This document shows, piece by piece, positions 1 to 6,161 of a stretch of 7,020 nt of DNA (the first letter of the stretch is position 1; each line of letters begins with the position of its first letter). Under the pieces are notes generated by a model. The model worked only from the letters and a program-made list of their open reading frames with translations. It made no database searches and was not told the DNA's origin. A program made the position numbers and the translations under genes. The stretch spans positions 1 to 7,020 of the forward strand of contig JAGDBR010000304.1 in assembly GCA_017958935.1 (NCBI GenBank), read 5' to 3'. The stretch comes from Lachnospiraceae bacterium. GTDB taxonomy: Bacteria > Bacillota_A > Clostridia > Lachnospirales > Lachnospiraceae.

Positions 1-1098
1 CGCGTTCCAGCGCAGGAAATGCTCGCCGCCCGTGCCGTACACAGGGCCGGGCGTCAGGATCAGGCCGGTCTTTTCGCGCAGGAAACGTGCGAATGCCCGG
101 CTGTCTGCGGCAATGCCGCTGATGTCCAGCCAAAGAAGATACGTCGCGTCGGAATCCACGACCGAAACGCCCGGCATCTTCGCCGCCGCATCCCGCAGCA
201 GCTGCTTGTTCTCATAGACGTAGGCGCGCATTTCGTCAAGCCATTCCGCGCCTTCCGTAAAGGCTGCGACGGCCGCGTCAACGGCGAAGGCGGAAGGCTC
301 CGCGACCTCGTCCGTGTTCAGCGCGCGCCACATCTTATGCTTCAGGACCGGGTCCTTCGCAAAGACAGCCGCCGTCTGAAGCCCCGGAATGCTGAAGCAT
401 TTCGTCGGGGCCACGCACGTCACGCTGATCTTCGCGCAGGTCTCGGATGCTGCCGCGAACGGCACGTATTCCTTGCCCGGATCCGTCACGTCGCAGTGGA
501 TCTCGTCGGAGATCACGGTGACGCCGTACTTATCGGCGAGTTCTCCGATCCTGGCCAGCGTTTCGCGGTCCCAGATCTTCCCGACCGGGTTGTGCGGGTT
601 GCACAGGATCATCAGGCGCGTCTGCGGGTCCGCAAGCTTCGTCTCCAGGTCCGCCCAGTCGACGCGGTAGCCGCCGTCCTCATAGATCAGCGGATTCTCC
701 AGCACCTCGCGCCCGTTATTCAGGACGCAGTTCCAGAAAATGTTGTAGACCGGGGTCTGGATCACCACTTTCTCCGCCGGTGTCGACAGCTTCCGCACCG
801 CCGAGGAGATCGCCGGGATCACGCCGGTGCAGAACACCAGCTCCTCCGGCGCGACCGTCAGGCCGTGGCGGTCCTGCCACCAGTCCGCGTATGCCCGGTA
901 CCAGACGTCCGGGATGTCGGTGTAGCCGAAGATCCCGTTCTTCAGCCGCTTTTCCAGCGCCTTCAGGATCGGGGGCGCGCATTGAAATTCCATGTCCGCG
1001 ATCGACAGCGGGAGCTCGTTTTCCTTCACGTCCCACTTCGACGCGTACGTTGATCTTCTGTCCGTCACGGTGTCGAAATCATACCGATACTGACTCAT
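1..1098 (-). CDS. MalY/PatB-family PLP-dependent C-S lyase / aminotransferase, C-terminus cut by window edge
   Basis: A fold-type I PLP enzyme of the MalY/PatB (cystathionine beta-lyase) family, cytosolic, expected to cleave the C-S bond of cystathionine, cystine or cysteine conjugates to pyruvate, ammonia and a thiol. 366 codons are present; family members have about 390, so some 25 C-terminal residues lie outside. Visible landmarks: SIADMEF near residue 32, TPVYNIFW 115-122, CNPHNPVG 166-173, SDEIHCD 197-203 (D198 expected to bind the pyridine nitrogen), the PLP lysine K233 in [12 protein letters not shown], and R363 in FLRWN, expected to hold the substrate carboxylate. The usual active-site string is APSKTFN, so APTKCFS is a small variation. 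The ATG at 1098 is preceded by GGGGAGG at a 5-nt spacing and lies inside the end of the ABC ATPase gene (20-nt overlap), so it is the last visible gene of the importer operon. Family assignment is firm; lyase versus aminotransferase specificity is inferred. Confidence 0.9.
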   Translation of the reverse strand, partial: MSQYRYDFDTVTDRRSTYASKWDVKENELPLSIADMEFQCAPPILKALEKRLKNGIFGYTDIPDVWYRAYADWWQDRHGLTVAPEELVFCTGVIPAISSAVRKLSTPAEKVVIQTPVYNIFWNCVLNNGREVLENPLIYEDGGYRVDWADLETKLADPQTRLMILCNPHNPVGKIWDRETLARIGELADKYGVTVISDEIHCDVTDPGKEYVPFAAASETCAKISVTCVAPTKCFSIPGLQTAAVFAKDPVLKHKMWRALNTDEVAEPSAFAVDAAVAAFTEGAEWLDEMRAYVYENKQLLRDAAAKMPGVSVVDSDATYLLWLDISGIAADSRAFARFLREKTGLILTPGPVYGTGGEHFLRWNA

Positions 1099-1852
1099 TT
1101 TCCCTCCCCGGGAGCAATTCGCCGCGCAGGCCTTCCAGGAAAGCCTTCGCGCGTTCCGTCTTCGGTGCCGTGAAGAAGACTTCCGAAGAATCCTCCTCCA
1201 CGATCACGCCGCCCTCCATCAGGATCACGCGGTCCGCGATCCGGCGGGCAAATTCCATCTCATGCGTCACGACGACCATCGTCGTTCCGTCTTCCGCGAG
1301 CTTCCGCATGACGTCCAGCACTTCGCGGGTCAGTTCCGGATCCAGCGCGGACGTCGGCTCGTCGAAAAAGATGACGCCGGGCTCGGACGCCATGGCCCGC
1401 GCGATCGCGACGCGCTGCTGCTGTCCGCCGGAAAGCTTCGACGGGTAGAAATCCTTCCTGTCGAGCATGCCGACGCGCTCGAGCGCCTGCAGACCGCGTT
1501 CCACGGCCTCTTCCTTCTTCATCTTCCGGGCAATGATCAGCCCTTCCGTCACGTTCTCCAGCGCCGTCTTGTTGCCGAACAGCTGGTAGTCCTGGAACAC
1601 GAAGCCGATGCGCTTGCGGTACGCCAGGACGTCCTTATGGGAAGCGCCGTGGAGCTCATACGTCTTTCCGTCGAAGATGACCTTGCCGCCGTCCGCCTTC
1701 TCCAGGAAGCTTAAGCAGCGCAGCATCGTCGTCTTGCCGGAGCCGCTCGGCCCCAGCACGGCGATGACATCGCCGTCGTTGACGCGGAAGCTGACGTCCT
1801 TCAGGACCTCGTTGTCGCCGAAGCTTTTTCGGATGTTCATTACTTCGATCAT
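1079..1852 (-). CDS. Polar amino-acid ABC importer ATPase (TcyC/TcyN-like, cystine type)
   Basis: The 257-residue cytosolic nucleotide-binding subunit that powers the importer encoded just upstream. All ABC motifs are intact: Walker A GPSGSGKT 34-41, Q-loop Q87 in FVFQDYQLF, signature LSGGQ 140-144, Walker B VIFFDEP 160-166 with catalytic E165, D-loop SALD 168-171 and switch histidine H198 in VVTHEM. The stretch [16 protein letters not shown] after the Q-loop is typical of TcyN/TcyC-type cystine ATPases, though such resemblance is not proof of substrate. The start ATG follows the permease TGA by one nucleotide and has AAGGAAG about 9 nt upstream, inside the permease gene. The last 20 nt overlap the PatB-family gene. 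Length matches the family (about 245-260). Confidence 0.95.
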   Translation of the reverse strand: MIEVMNIRKSFGDNEVLKDVSFRVNDGDVIAVLGPSGSGKTTMLRCLSFLEKADGGKVIFDGKTYELHGASHKDVLAYRKRIGFVFQDYQLFGNKTALENVTEGLIIARKMKKEEAVERGLQALERVGMLDRKDFYPSKLSGGQQQRVAIARAMASEPGVIFFDEPTSALDPELTREVLDVMRKLAEDGTTMVVVTHEMEFARRIADRVILMEGGVIVEEDSSEVFFTAPKTERAKAFLEGLRGELLPGRENESVSV

Positions 1853-1853
1853 G

Positions 1854-2516
1854 TCAGCGCTTCCTTTCCATCCGGCGTTCGATCGCCCGCTGGACCCACG
1901 TCAGGGCCGTGCAGATGATCAGGTACACCAGGCCGGCTTCCAGATACAGCCAGAAGTAGTCATAGGTGCGCGCCGCGATGCGCTGCGCCTGCGCCATGAT
2001 CTCCACGACCGCGATGCTGTACGCCAGAGAGGTGTCCTTCACCAGACCGATCAGCGAGTTCGACAGCGGCGGGAAAGCCGCGGTCATCGCCTGCGGGATG
2101 ATGACCCGCCGCATCGCCTGCGGGAAGGTCATGCCCACGCAGTAGCAGGCTTCGAGCTGTCCCTTCGGCACCGATTCGATCGCGCCGCGGATCGTCTCCG
2201 AGCAGTACGCGCCGACGCTCAGCGACAGCACGATGATCGCGCTCGGAAAGGCCGACAGCGTGATGCCGATACTCGGCAGGCCGAAATAGACGACGAACAG
2301 CTGCACCAGCATCGGCGTGCCGCGGATGATCCACACGTAGAACCGCGCCAGCTGCTTCAGCACCGGGATCTTCGCGATCTGCACGAGCGCCGTGAGGAGC
2401 GCGATCATGATGCCCAGCGTGAACGAGACAGCCGTCAGCGGCAGGGTGACCCGCAGCGCGGTCATGACCAGCTTCGGGAAGGATTCGATAAGTTCCTGCA
2501 GGATCCGTTCAGTCAT
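1854..2516 (-). CDS. Polar amino-acid ABC importer permease, HisM/TcyB family
   Basis: A 220-residue inner-membrane permease that, as a homodimer, would form the translocation path. Visible: hydrophobic segments at about 18-45, 56-80, 92-108, 145-175 (broken by [11 protein letters not shown]) and 186-207; the family hallmark [10 protein letters not shown] at 65-74; and the EAA loop [20 protein letters not shown] at 122-141, with the conserved G128 and final IIP, which docks on the ATPase. The tail is strongly basic (ERRMERKR), fitting a cytoplasmic C-terminus. The closest match from memory is TcyB-type cystine permeases ([43 protein letters not shown]). The ATG lies 3 nt after the binding-protein TAA. 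No good Shine-Dalgarno is seen (only GACGGAAAA far upstream), so translation is probably coupled to the preceding gene. Confidence 0.94.
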   Translation of the reverse strand: MTERILQELIESFPKLVMTALRVTLPLTAVSFTLGIMIALLTALVQIAKIPVLKQLARFYVWIIRGTPMLVQLFVVYFGLPSIGITLSAFPSAIIVLSLSVGAYCSETIRGAIESVPKGQLEACYCVGMTFPQAMRRVIIPQAMTAAFPPLSNSLIGLVKDTSLAYSIAVVEIMAQAQRIAARTYDYFWLYLEAGLVYLIICTALTWVQRAIERRMERKR

Positions 2517-2519
2517 TGC

Positions 2520-3332
2520 TTAGTTATTTTCCGTCGTGTCGACGCCGAAGTATTTCTCGGAGACCGCCTTCAGTTCGCCGCTCTCCTTCGCCTTCTTCAG
2601 CGCGTCATTGATGGCTTCGAGAAGCCGCGTCTCACCCTTCTTGACCGGAACGTAGGAGCTCGGTTCCGGATCGCCCATGACGGCGATCTTCACTTCCGCT
2701 TCCGGATGCTCTTTCAGGTAGTCGCCGAATGCCGTGGTGTAGTTCAGCGTGCAGTCGGCACGGCCGGTCAGCACTTCGGAGATGGACTGCGCCATCGCGT
2801 TGACCGGATCCAGCGTCGCGCCCTTCTCCTGTGCGAGCGCGCCCCAGGTGGAGGTGGACTCGTTGGCCGCGATCTTGCCCTTCAGATCGTCGAAGGACTT
2901 GATGTCGTCATAGTCCTTCCGGACCAGGATGCCGCCGCGCATGAACGCGTAGGGATTCGAGAAATCATACTTCTCCGCACGCTCTTCCGTATAGCTGACT
3001 TCGTTGATGACGGTATCGATCTGGCCCGCATCCATTGCCGCGAACAGCGAGGACCACTCCATCTCCACGGTGCGGACTTCCACGCCGATGTATTTCGCGA
3101 CGAGGCCGGCGACCTCGACGTCGAAACCGACCAGCTTGCCGTCCGCGTCATGGTAGGAAACCGGCGAGTAGGTGCCTTCCGATCCGATAATGATGTAGCC
3201 GCGCTCCTTGATCGTGTCGAGCTGGTCTTTCGCAGCCGCCGACGACGGCGTCGTGTTCTTGCAGCCCGCAAAAGCGATCATCAGCACGCCTGCCAGGGCC
3301 AGGCAAAGGATTCTTCTCATGGTGTTCTTCAT
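2520..3332 (-). CDS. Amino-acid-binding lipoprotein of ABC importer (SBP_bac_3; TcyA-like, cystine type)
   Basis: A 270-residue solute-binding lipoprotein tethered outside the membrane that captures the substrate for the permease/ATPase pair. The N-terminus has K2/R6/R7, a hydrophobic core 8-22 and a lipobox FAGC with the lipidated cysteine C24. The mature part is one SBP_bac_3 domain: IKERGYIIIGSEGTYSPVSY at 41-60, the family signature GFDVEVAGLVAKYI at 69-82, INEVSYTEERAEKYDFSNPY at 109-128 (R118 expected to hold the amino-acid carboxylate), and a hinge/second lobe with AANESTSTWGALAQ and GRADCTLNYTTAFGDYLKEHP-like text near 190-210. The latter two resemble cystine binders (TcyA/FliY type) more than glutamine or arginine binders; substrate is therefore inferred. 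The ATG at 3332 has GAGGAG with a 7-nt gap; a second ATG lies at codon 5. The regulator frame overlaps its start (see the A6 entry). Confidence 0.95.
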   Translation of the reverse strand: MKNTMRRILCLALAGVLMIAFAGCKNTTPSSAAAKDQLDTIKERGYIIIGSEGTYSPVSYHDADGKLVGFDVEVAGLVAKYIGVEVRTVEMEWSSLFAAMDAGQIDTVINEVSYTEERAEKYDFSNPYAFMRGGILVRKDYDDIKSFDDLKGKIAANESTSTWGALAQEKGATLDPVNAMAQSISEVLTGRADCTLNYTTAFGDYLKEHPEAEVKIAVMGDPEPSSYVPVKKGETRLLEAINDALKKAKESGELKAVSEKYFGVDTTENN

Positions 3333-3648
3333 TTCTTGTCTCCTCGTATTTTTTCTTTGCGATCATCTCCATCAGTTCAAGCCGCTGCTCATCCGTCAGA
3401 TGGGCGAGGTTGGAACAGAGAAGGTGCTTGATCTCCTTGAAGGAGATCTCCTCTTCGTTGCCGGTCAGATACTCGACGGAAACGTCCAGCGCGTTCGCGA
3501 TGCGCACGAGCACGTCCATGCAGGGCTTCCGGTTCCCGTTCACGTATCTTGACATAGAGGCTTCGTCCACACCGCACATGCCCGCCAGCTCGCGCTGCGT
3601 CAGGCCGCGCCGGGACAGTAAGCATGAAAGTCTTTCACTGAAAACCAT
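3148..3648 (-). CDS. XRE/Cro-family HTH transcriptional regulator; 3' end probably altered by a frameshift
   Basis: A small DNA-binding protein, likely the local regulator of the importer operon it heads. An HTH_3 domain covers residues about 5-62: LTQRELAGMCGVDEASMSRYVNGNRKP, with the recognition helix around 29-38, then IANALDVSVEYLTG. A short helical tail LTDEQRLELMEMIAKKK reaches residue 100. The start ATG 3648 is set by a perfect AAGGAGG (3658-3664) with a 9-nt gap and a strong promoter directly before it. As the bases stand, the frame runs to 3148, giving 166 residues, but everything after residue 100 is Pro/Arg/His-rich text opposite in frame to the lipoprotein signal peptide and looks like a shadow. 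A -1 shift at the A6 tract (3349-3354) gives a 106-residue protein ending IRGDKK at TGA 3331-3329, overlapping the next ATG. The real product probably ends at 3329. No ligand-sensing domain is visible. Confidence 0.85.
   Translation of the reverse strand: MVFSERLSCLLSRRGLTQRELAGMCGVDEASMSRYVNGNRKPCMDVLVRIANALDVSVEYLTGNEEEISFKEIKHLLCSNLAHLTDEQRLELMEMIAKKKYEETRNEEHHEKNPLPGPGRRADDRFCGLQEHDAVVGGCERPARHDQGARLHHYRIGRHLLAGFLP
3349..3354 (-). other. A6 homopolymer at the regulator/lipoprotein junction, candidate frameshift site
   Basis: On the coding (minus) strand codons 98-100 of the regulator read AAG AAA AAA, followed by TAC. Reading on in frame gives no stop for 185 nt inside the lipoprotein gene. 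Slipping back one base gives ATA CGA GGA GAC AAG AAA TGA, with the TGA sharing ATGA with the lipoprotein start at 3332, a classic coupled junction. A seventh A would do the same permanently. Either the tract slips (ribosomal or transcriptional slippage), one base is missing from the assembly, or the gene carries a genuine indel. Sequence alone cannot separate these. Confidence 0.6.
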
Positions 3649-3671
3649 ATGGCGATACCTCCTTGCCGAAG

Positions 3672-3699
3672 ATTATAGCACACCTTTAAACATTGTCAA
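3672..3699 (-). promoter_or_regulatory. Strong sigma-A-type promoter of the regulator-importer-lyase operon
   Basis: On the minus strand a perfect -35 TTGACA (3694-3699) and a perfect -10 TATAAT (3672-3677) are separated by 16 nt. TG one base before the -10 (TGCTATAAT) makes it an extended -10. The expected transcription start is near 3665, directly at the AAGGAGG of the regulator gene, so the leader is only about 17 nt. That leaves no room for a riboswitch or attenuator, so regulation should act at the promoter. Confidence 0.88.
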
Positions 3700-3713
3700 G
3701 TTTTCCAAACACA

Positions 3714-3745
3714 AGCGGCCCCCGTCCTCCAGGACGGGAGCCGCT
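3714..3745 (-). terminator. GC-rich hairpin terminator of the LUD / zinc-ribbon unit
   Basis: Inverted arms AGCGGC (3714-3719) with GCCGCT (3740-3745), and CCCGTCC (3721-3727) with GGACGGG (3732-3738), enclose a TCCA loop with one C/A mismatch, a 13-bp stem. In the minus direction it lies 45 nt after the zinc-ribbon gene stop and is followed by TGTGTTTGG, only moderately U-rich. On the plus strand no T-run follows, so minus-strand use is favoured. Its distal end is only 14 nt from the -35 of the next operon, so leaky read-through into that operon is possible. Confidence 0.78.
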
Positions 3746-3790
3746 GTTTCACGCCGCAGTATTCCTGTATTTTCCGCTGTTTCCCGCGGA

Positions 3791-4492
3791 TCAGCCGACC
3801 TTCGCGTTCGGGCAGCGCTGCACGATGTAGTCCAGGACGAAGGCGAAGTCTTCCGGCTCCGCGTAGACCATGTTCCGGATCAGCCGTCCGTTCACGCGGA
3901 TCAGGTTGTTCTTCGGATCGGCCTTGATCCTTCTGACGTTCGAGAAGCGCGAGTAGAGCGAGCCGCCTGTCGCGGAAAGCACGCCGGCGCCGACCGTCGT
4001 CGGGTTGTGCGCCGCGCCGCCGACGAGGATCGTCAGGAAATCGAGCGCAGCCGCCTTGTCCGTCTTGATCTGCGTATGGTCGATGCCTTCGTCGTCCATC
4101 TCGAACAGGACCGTGTACTTGCCGTTGTTCGCCTTCGCCACGATCCAGTAAGCCGGGAGCGACAGCAGGAGCAGGATGCCCAGACAGATCGCCGGCACCT
4201 CGAGCGAGAAGAGCGCGCCCTTGAAGCCGTTCCCTTCGATCAGGCCGAGGATCAGCATGAAGACGCCGACGATCGCCGCCGCCAGCAGAAGCACACGCCA
4301 GACTTCGAAAAGCAGGAAGAAGCTCTTCCGCATCGGCAGCTCATAGATCCAGTGATACTTGCCCTTCTGATCGCGCAGAAGGCTCGTTTTTTTCGTTTCC
4401 GCGGGCACTGTCGGGACCGGCGCGCCGCATTGGCTGCAGAACTGTGCGCCCTCTTCGAGCGGATGTCCGCAATTCGTGCAATTTTCAGCCAT
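3791..4492 (-). CDS. Zinc-ribbon membrane protein with two TM segments and a C-terminal PH-like domain
   Basis: A 233-residue protein of unknown function. Seen directly: an N-terminal zinc ribbon, C5-x2-C8 and C19-x2-C22 (CTNCGHPLEEGAQFCSQCG), a Pro/Thr linker, two hydrophobic segments at about 66-86 and 97-118, and a soluble C-terminal domain from about 120. That domain (KYTVLFEMDDEGIDH, then FSNVRRIKADPKNNLIRVN and a final helix) has the strand pattern of bacterial PH-like domains; this is inferred from pattern only. Both ends are probably cytoplasmic. Such zinc-ribbon membrane proteins are common in Firmicutes and largely uncharacterised. The ATG at 4492 has GGAGG with an 8-nt gap. It lies 66 nt after the LUD gene with no terminator between them and is followed by the hairpin at 3714-3745, so the two are probably co-transcribed. 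Confidence 0.85.
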   Translation of the reverse strand: MAENCTNCGHPLEEGAQFCSQCGAPVPTVPAETKKTSLLRDQKGKYHWIYELPMRKSFFLLFEVWRVLLLAAAIVGVFMLILGLIEGNGFKGALFSLEVPAICLGILLLLSLPAYWIVAKANNGKYTVLFEMDDEGIDHTQIKTDKAAALDFLTILVGGAAHNPTTVGAGVLSATGGSLYSRFSNVRRIKADPKNNLIRVNGRLIRNMVYAEPEDFAFVLDYIVQRCPNAKVG

Positions 4493-4558
4493 GATACCGT
4501 CCTCCGTTTCTGAATGGTCTTGCTGATCGGTCTTTTTCCGCAGACTTTTACGGGCGGA

Positions 4559-5188
4559 TCAGAAGCCCAGGACGTCATTCACCAGGATGACGTGGATCCG
4601 GCCTTCGTGCCGCGAAAAGCGGGTGATCAGGAACTGGCAGCAGATCGTGTCCGGCGACTTGCAGTTCATGCAGGCGCCCGTCTTCGCGCAAGGCGTGGAC
4701 AGACCGAAGCGCTGCGCGTTGATCGGCGCCGCGACGTTCCGCGCGCGTTTCATCGCGCCGTCGATGTCGTCGCACACCTTGTTCATGCCGACGATCATCA
4801 CGACCTTCTTCGGGCCGTATGCCAGGGCGGACACGCGGTTCGCGTTGCCGTCGATGTTCACCATCACGCCGTCCTCGGTGATCGCGTTCGCGCTCGCGAG
4901 GAACACGTCCGCGTCGTAGGCTTCGAGCCTCGCCTTGCGGCGGTCTTCCGCCTCGTCCCGGTCGATGAAGCAGTAATTCCCCTGCTTCAAGGCGTCCACC
5001 AGGCCGATCTCGATGGCGCTCATCGCGCCGCCCATCGTCACGGTGCTGCCCTCCGGGATCAGCGCAAGCGCCTGCTTCAGCGCCTCTTCCTTCGTCGCCG
5101 CGTAATAGCCGGACATGTTGCGTGACTGAAGACCTCTGATGACCTTCTGTGCCAGCAGTTCGTTGCGTTTCGTGATGTTCTCGTTCAT
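4559..5188 (-). CDS. LUD-domain protein (lactate-utilization LutC/YkgG superfamily, short clostridial type)
   Basis: A 209-residue cytosolic protein with one LUD domain. Visible family motifs: TVTMGGAMSAIEIGLVDAL around 49-67, FIDRDEAEDR 74-83, ASANAITEDGVMVNIDGNANRV 98-119, GPKKVVMIVGMNKVCDD 125-141 and RNVAAPINAQR 150-160. The C-terminal part carries a cysteine cluster, C167, C173, C176 and C183/C184 (TPCAKTGACMNCKSPDTICC), which could bind metal or an Fe-S cluster; this is inference. LutC acts in L-lactate oxidation with LutA and LutB, but no lutA or lutB is next to it, so a lactate role is not supported by context. The ATG at 5188 has GGAGG with a 7-nt gap and its own promoter at 5221-5249. 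It is the first gene of a two-gene unit with the zinc-ribbon protein. Confidence 0.9.
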   Translation of the reverse strand: MNENITKRNELLAQKVIRGLQSRNMSGYYAATKEEALKQALALIPEGSTVTMGGAMSAIEIGLVDALKQGNYCFIDRDEAEDRRKARLEAYDADVFLASANAITEDGVMVNIDGNANRVSALAYGPKKVVMIVGMNKVCDDIDGAMKRARNVAAPINAQRFGLSTPCAKTGACMNCKSPDTICCQFLITRFSRHEGRIHVILVNDVLGF

Positions 5189-5220
5189 TCCGGGTCCTCC
5201 GCTTCTGTTGATATACGGAT

Positions 5221-5260
5221 ATTATACAATGAAAATGCCCTGCGGTAAAGAAAAAAAGAA
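5221..5260 (-). promoter_or_regulatory. Promoter of the LUD / zinc-ribbon unit with an upstream A/T tract
   Basis: On the minus strand a perfect -10 TATAAT (5221-5226) lies 17 nt from a 4-of-6 -35, TTTACC (5244-5249). A T-rich run TTCTTTTTTTCTTT (5247-5260) sits at and just upstream of the -35, where UP elements act. The predicted start near 5214 gives a leader of about 25 nt ending at the GGAGG before the ATG at 5188. Confidence 0.75.
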
Positions 5261-5282
5261 GGATGCGGGGCGATCTCTGTAG

Positions 5283-5308
5283 TCCGGAGCCGGAACTTGT
5301 GGTATATT
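5283..5308 (+). promoter_or_regulatory. Extended -10 promoter of the plus-strand membrane operon, with an inverted repeat
   Basis: TGGTATATT (5300-5308) is an extended -10 element. No convincing -35 TTGACA is found at the proper distance. Instead the perfect inverted repeat TCCGGAGCCGGA (5283-5294) covers the -35/-20 area, which could be an operator for an activator or repressor. The predicted start near 5315 leaves a leader of about 50 nt holding a small hairpin, GGCTG-ATA-CAGCC (5320-5332), before the AAGGAGG at 5352-5358. Confidence 0.55.
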
Positions 5309-5366
5309 AGGTGAAAGACGGCTGATACAGCCTGTGCGTGCAGCGGCATTCAAGGAGGAAACGGTC

Positions 5367-6149
5367 ATGGAAATGCTGACGAAACTGAACAGCCCCGTCC
5401 TGTATCTGATCTGCGGCGGGATCATCCTGTTCGTGGCGGTGATCTGCGTCGTCTTCGCGGTCCGGGCATACCGGATGGGCAAGACGCTGGGGATCGATAC
5501 GGGGAAAATGAAACGCGTGATCACGGCGAGCGCGACCTTCGCGGTGCTCCCGAGCGTGGGCATCCTGCTCGGCGTCATCGCGCTCTCGGGCAGCCTCGGC
5601 ACGCCCTGGCCGTGGCTCAGGCTTTCGGTCATCGGCGCCCTGCATTACGAAACGCAGGTCGCGGAGGCCGCGGCGGAGTCCGTCGGGATCGGCGGCCTTT
5701 CGATCGCGAACATGACGCCGGAAGCGTTCACGACGATCGCCCTGCTCATGAGCTTCTGCATCATCTGGGGCATGGTCCTCATGATCTTCCATGGTAAGGC
5801 CTACACGAAGCGCCTTAGAGGAAACGCGCCGGAAAAGAAGAAAAAAGAAGGCAAGAAAAAACTCGATCTGTCGGGCTTCGGGGACACGGCGATGACCGCA
5901 ATGTTCATCGGCCTCGTGTCCGCCTATATCGCAAGCTACATCGGGACGATCGTGTCGGGCGAAGGGCTGCTCACGTTCAAGGGCAGCTGGCTGCCGCTCG
6001 CGGTCGCGGCGATCTCGGCGCTCGCGATGGCATTGTTCCTCTGGATCAAGAAGAAATACAAGGCCGACTGGGTCGACAGCTTTTCCGTCGCGGGCAGCAT
6101 GCTGATCGCGATGACGGCCGCGATCTTCCTCGGAAGACTTGCAGGGTAA
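5367..6149 (+). CDS. DUF5058-like six-TM membrane protein
   Basis: A 260-residue integral membrane protein of unknown biochemical function. Hydrophobic segments lie at about 10-33, 51-75, 119-141, 172-197, 207-227 and 240-257. Between TM2 and TM3 is a 40-residue loop with GTPWPWLRLSVIGALHYE (78-95), the part most like DUF5058 proteins of Clostridia. Between TM3 and TM4 is a Lys-rich loop (KKKKEGKKK, 157-165), which by the positive-inside rule is cytoplasmic. The ATG at 5367 is chosen because AAGGAGG sits 8 nt upstream; the frame is open back to a GTG at 5334, but the codons between include the ribosome site itself. It is the first gene of a three-gene set: the next gene follows after 12 nt. 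A transporter subunit is a reasonable inference; the DUF assignment is from memory of the family. Confidence 0.82.
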   Translation: MEMLTKLNSPVLYLICGGIILFVAVICVVFAVRAYRMGKTLGIDTGKMKRVITASATFAVLPSVGILLGVIALSGSLGTPWPWLRLSVIGALHYETQVAEAAAESVGIGGLSIANMTPEAFTTIALLMSFCIIWGMVLMIFHGKAYTKRLRGNAPEKKKKEGKKKLDLSGFGDTAMTAMFIGLVSAYIASYIGTIVSGEGLLTFKGSWLPLAVAAISALAMALFLWIKKKYKADWVDSFSVAGSMLIAMTAAIFLGRLAG

Positions 6150-6161
6150 GGAGGTGCCGGT

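Noticed and set aside
19..1053. Plus-strand open frame of 344 codons opposite the MalY/PatB gene
   Set aside because: Arg/His-rich composition, no motif, no ribosome site; the opposite strand encodes a complete PLP-enzyme motif set.
1608..3431. Long open frame of 607 codons on the plus strand, antisense to the importer genes
   Set aside because: Its translation is rich in Arg, His, Asp and Gln with no recognisable domain, and it lies wholly opposite four well-supported genes. It is a by-product of GC-rich codon use.
3649..3671. Riboswitch or T-box leader before the importer operon
   Set aside because: The predicted transcript starts about 17 nt before the first gene, leaving no space for a structured leader.
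3410..4513. Plus-strand open frame of 367 codons opposite the regulator, terminator and zinc-ribbon gene
   Set aside because: It crosses a terminator and two genes on the other strand, and its composition is typical of a shadow.
5320..5332. Small hairpin GGCTG-ATA-CAGCC in the leader of the membrane operon as a terminator or attenuator
   Set aside because: Only a 5-bp stem with a 3-nt loop and no T-run after it; probably chance.
5334..5366. GTG at 5334 as an upstream start of the DUF5058-like gene
   Set aside because: No ribosome site before it, and the extra codons contain the AAGGAGG that serves the ATG at 5367.
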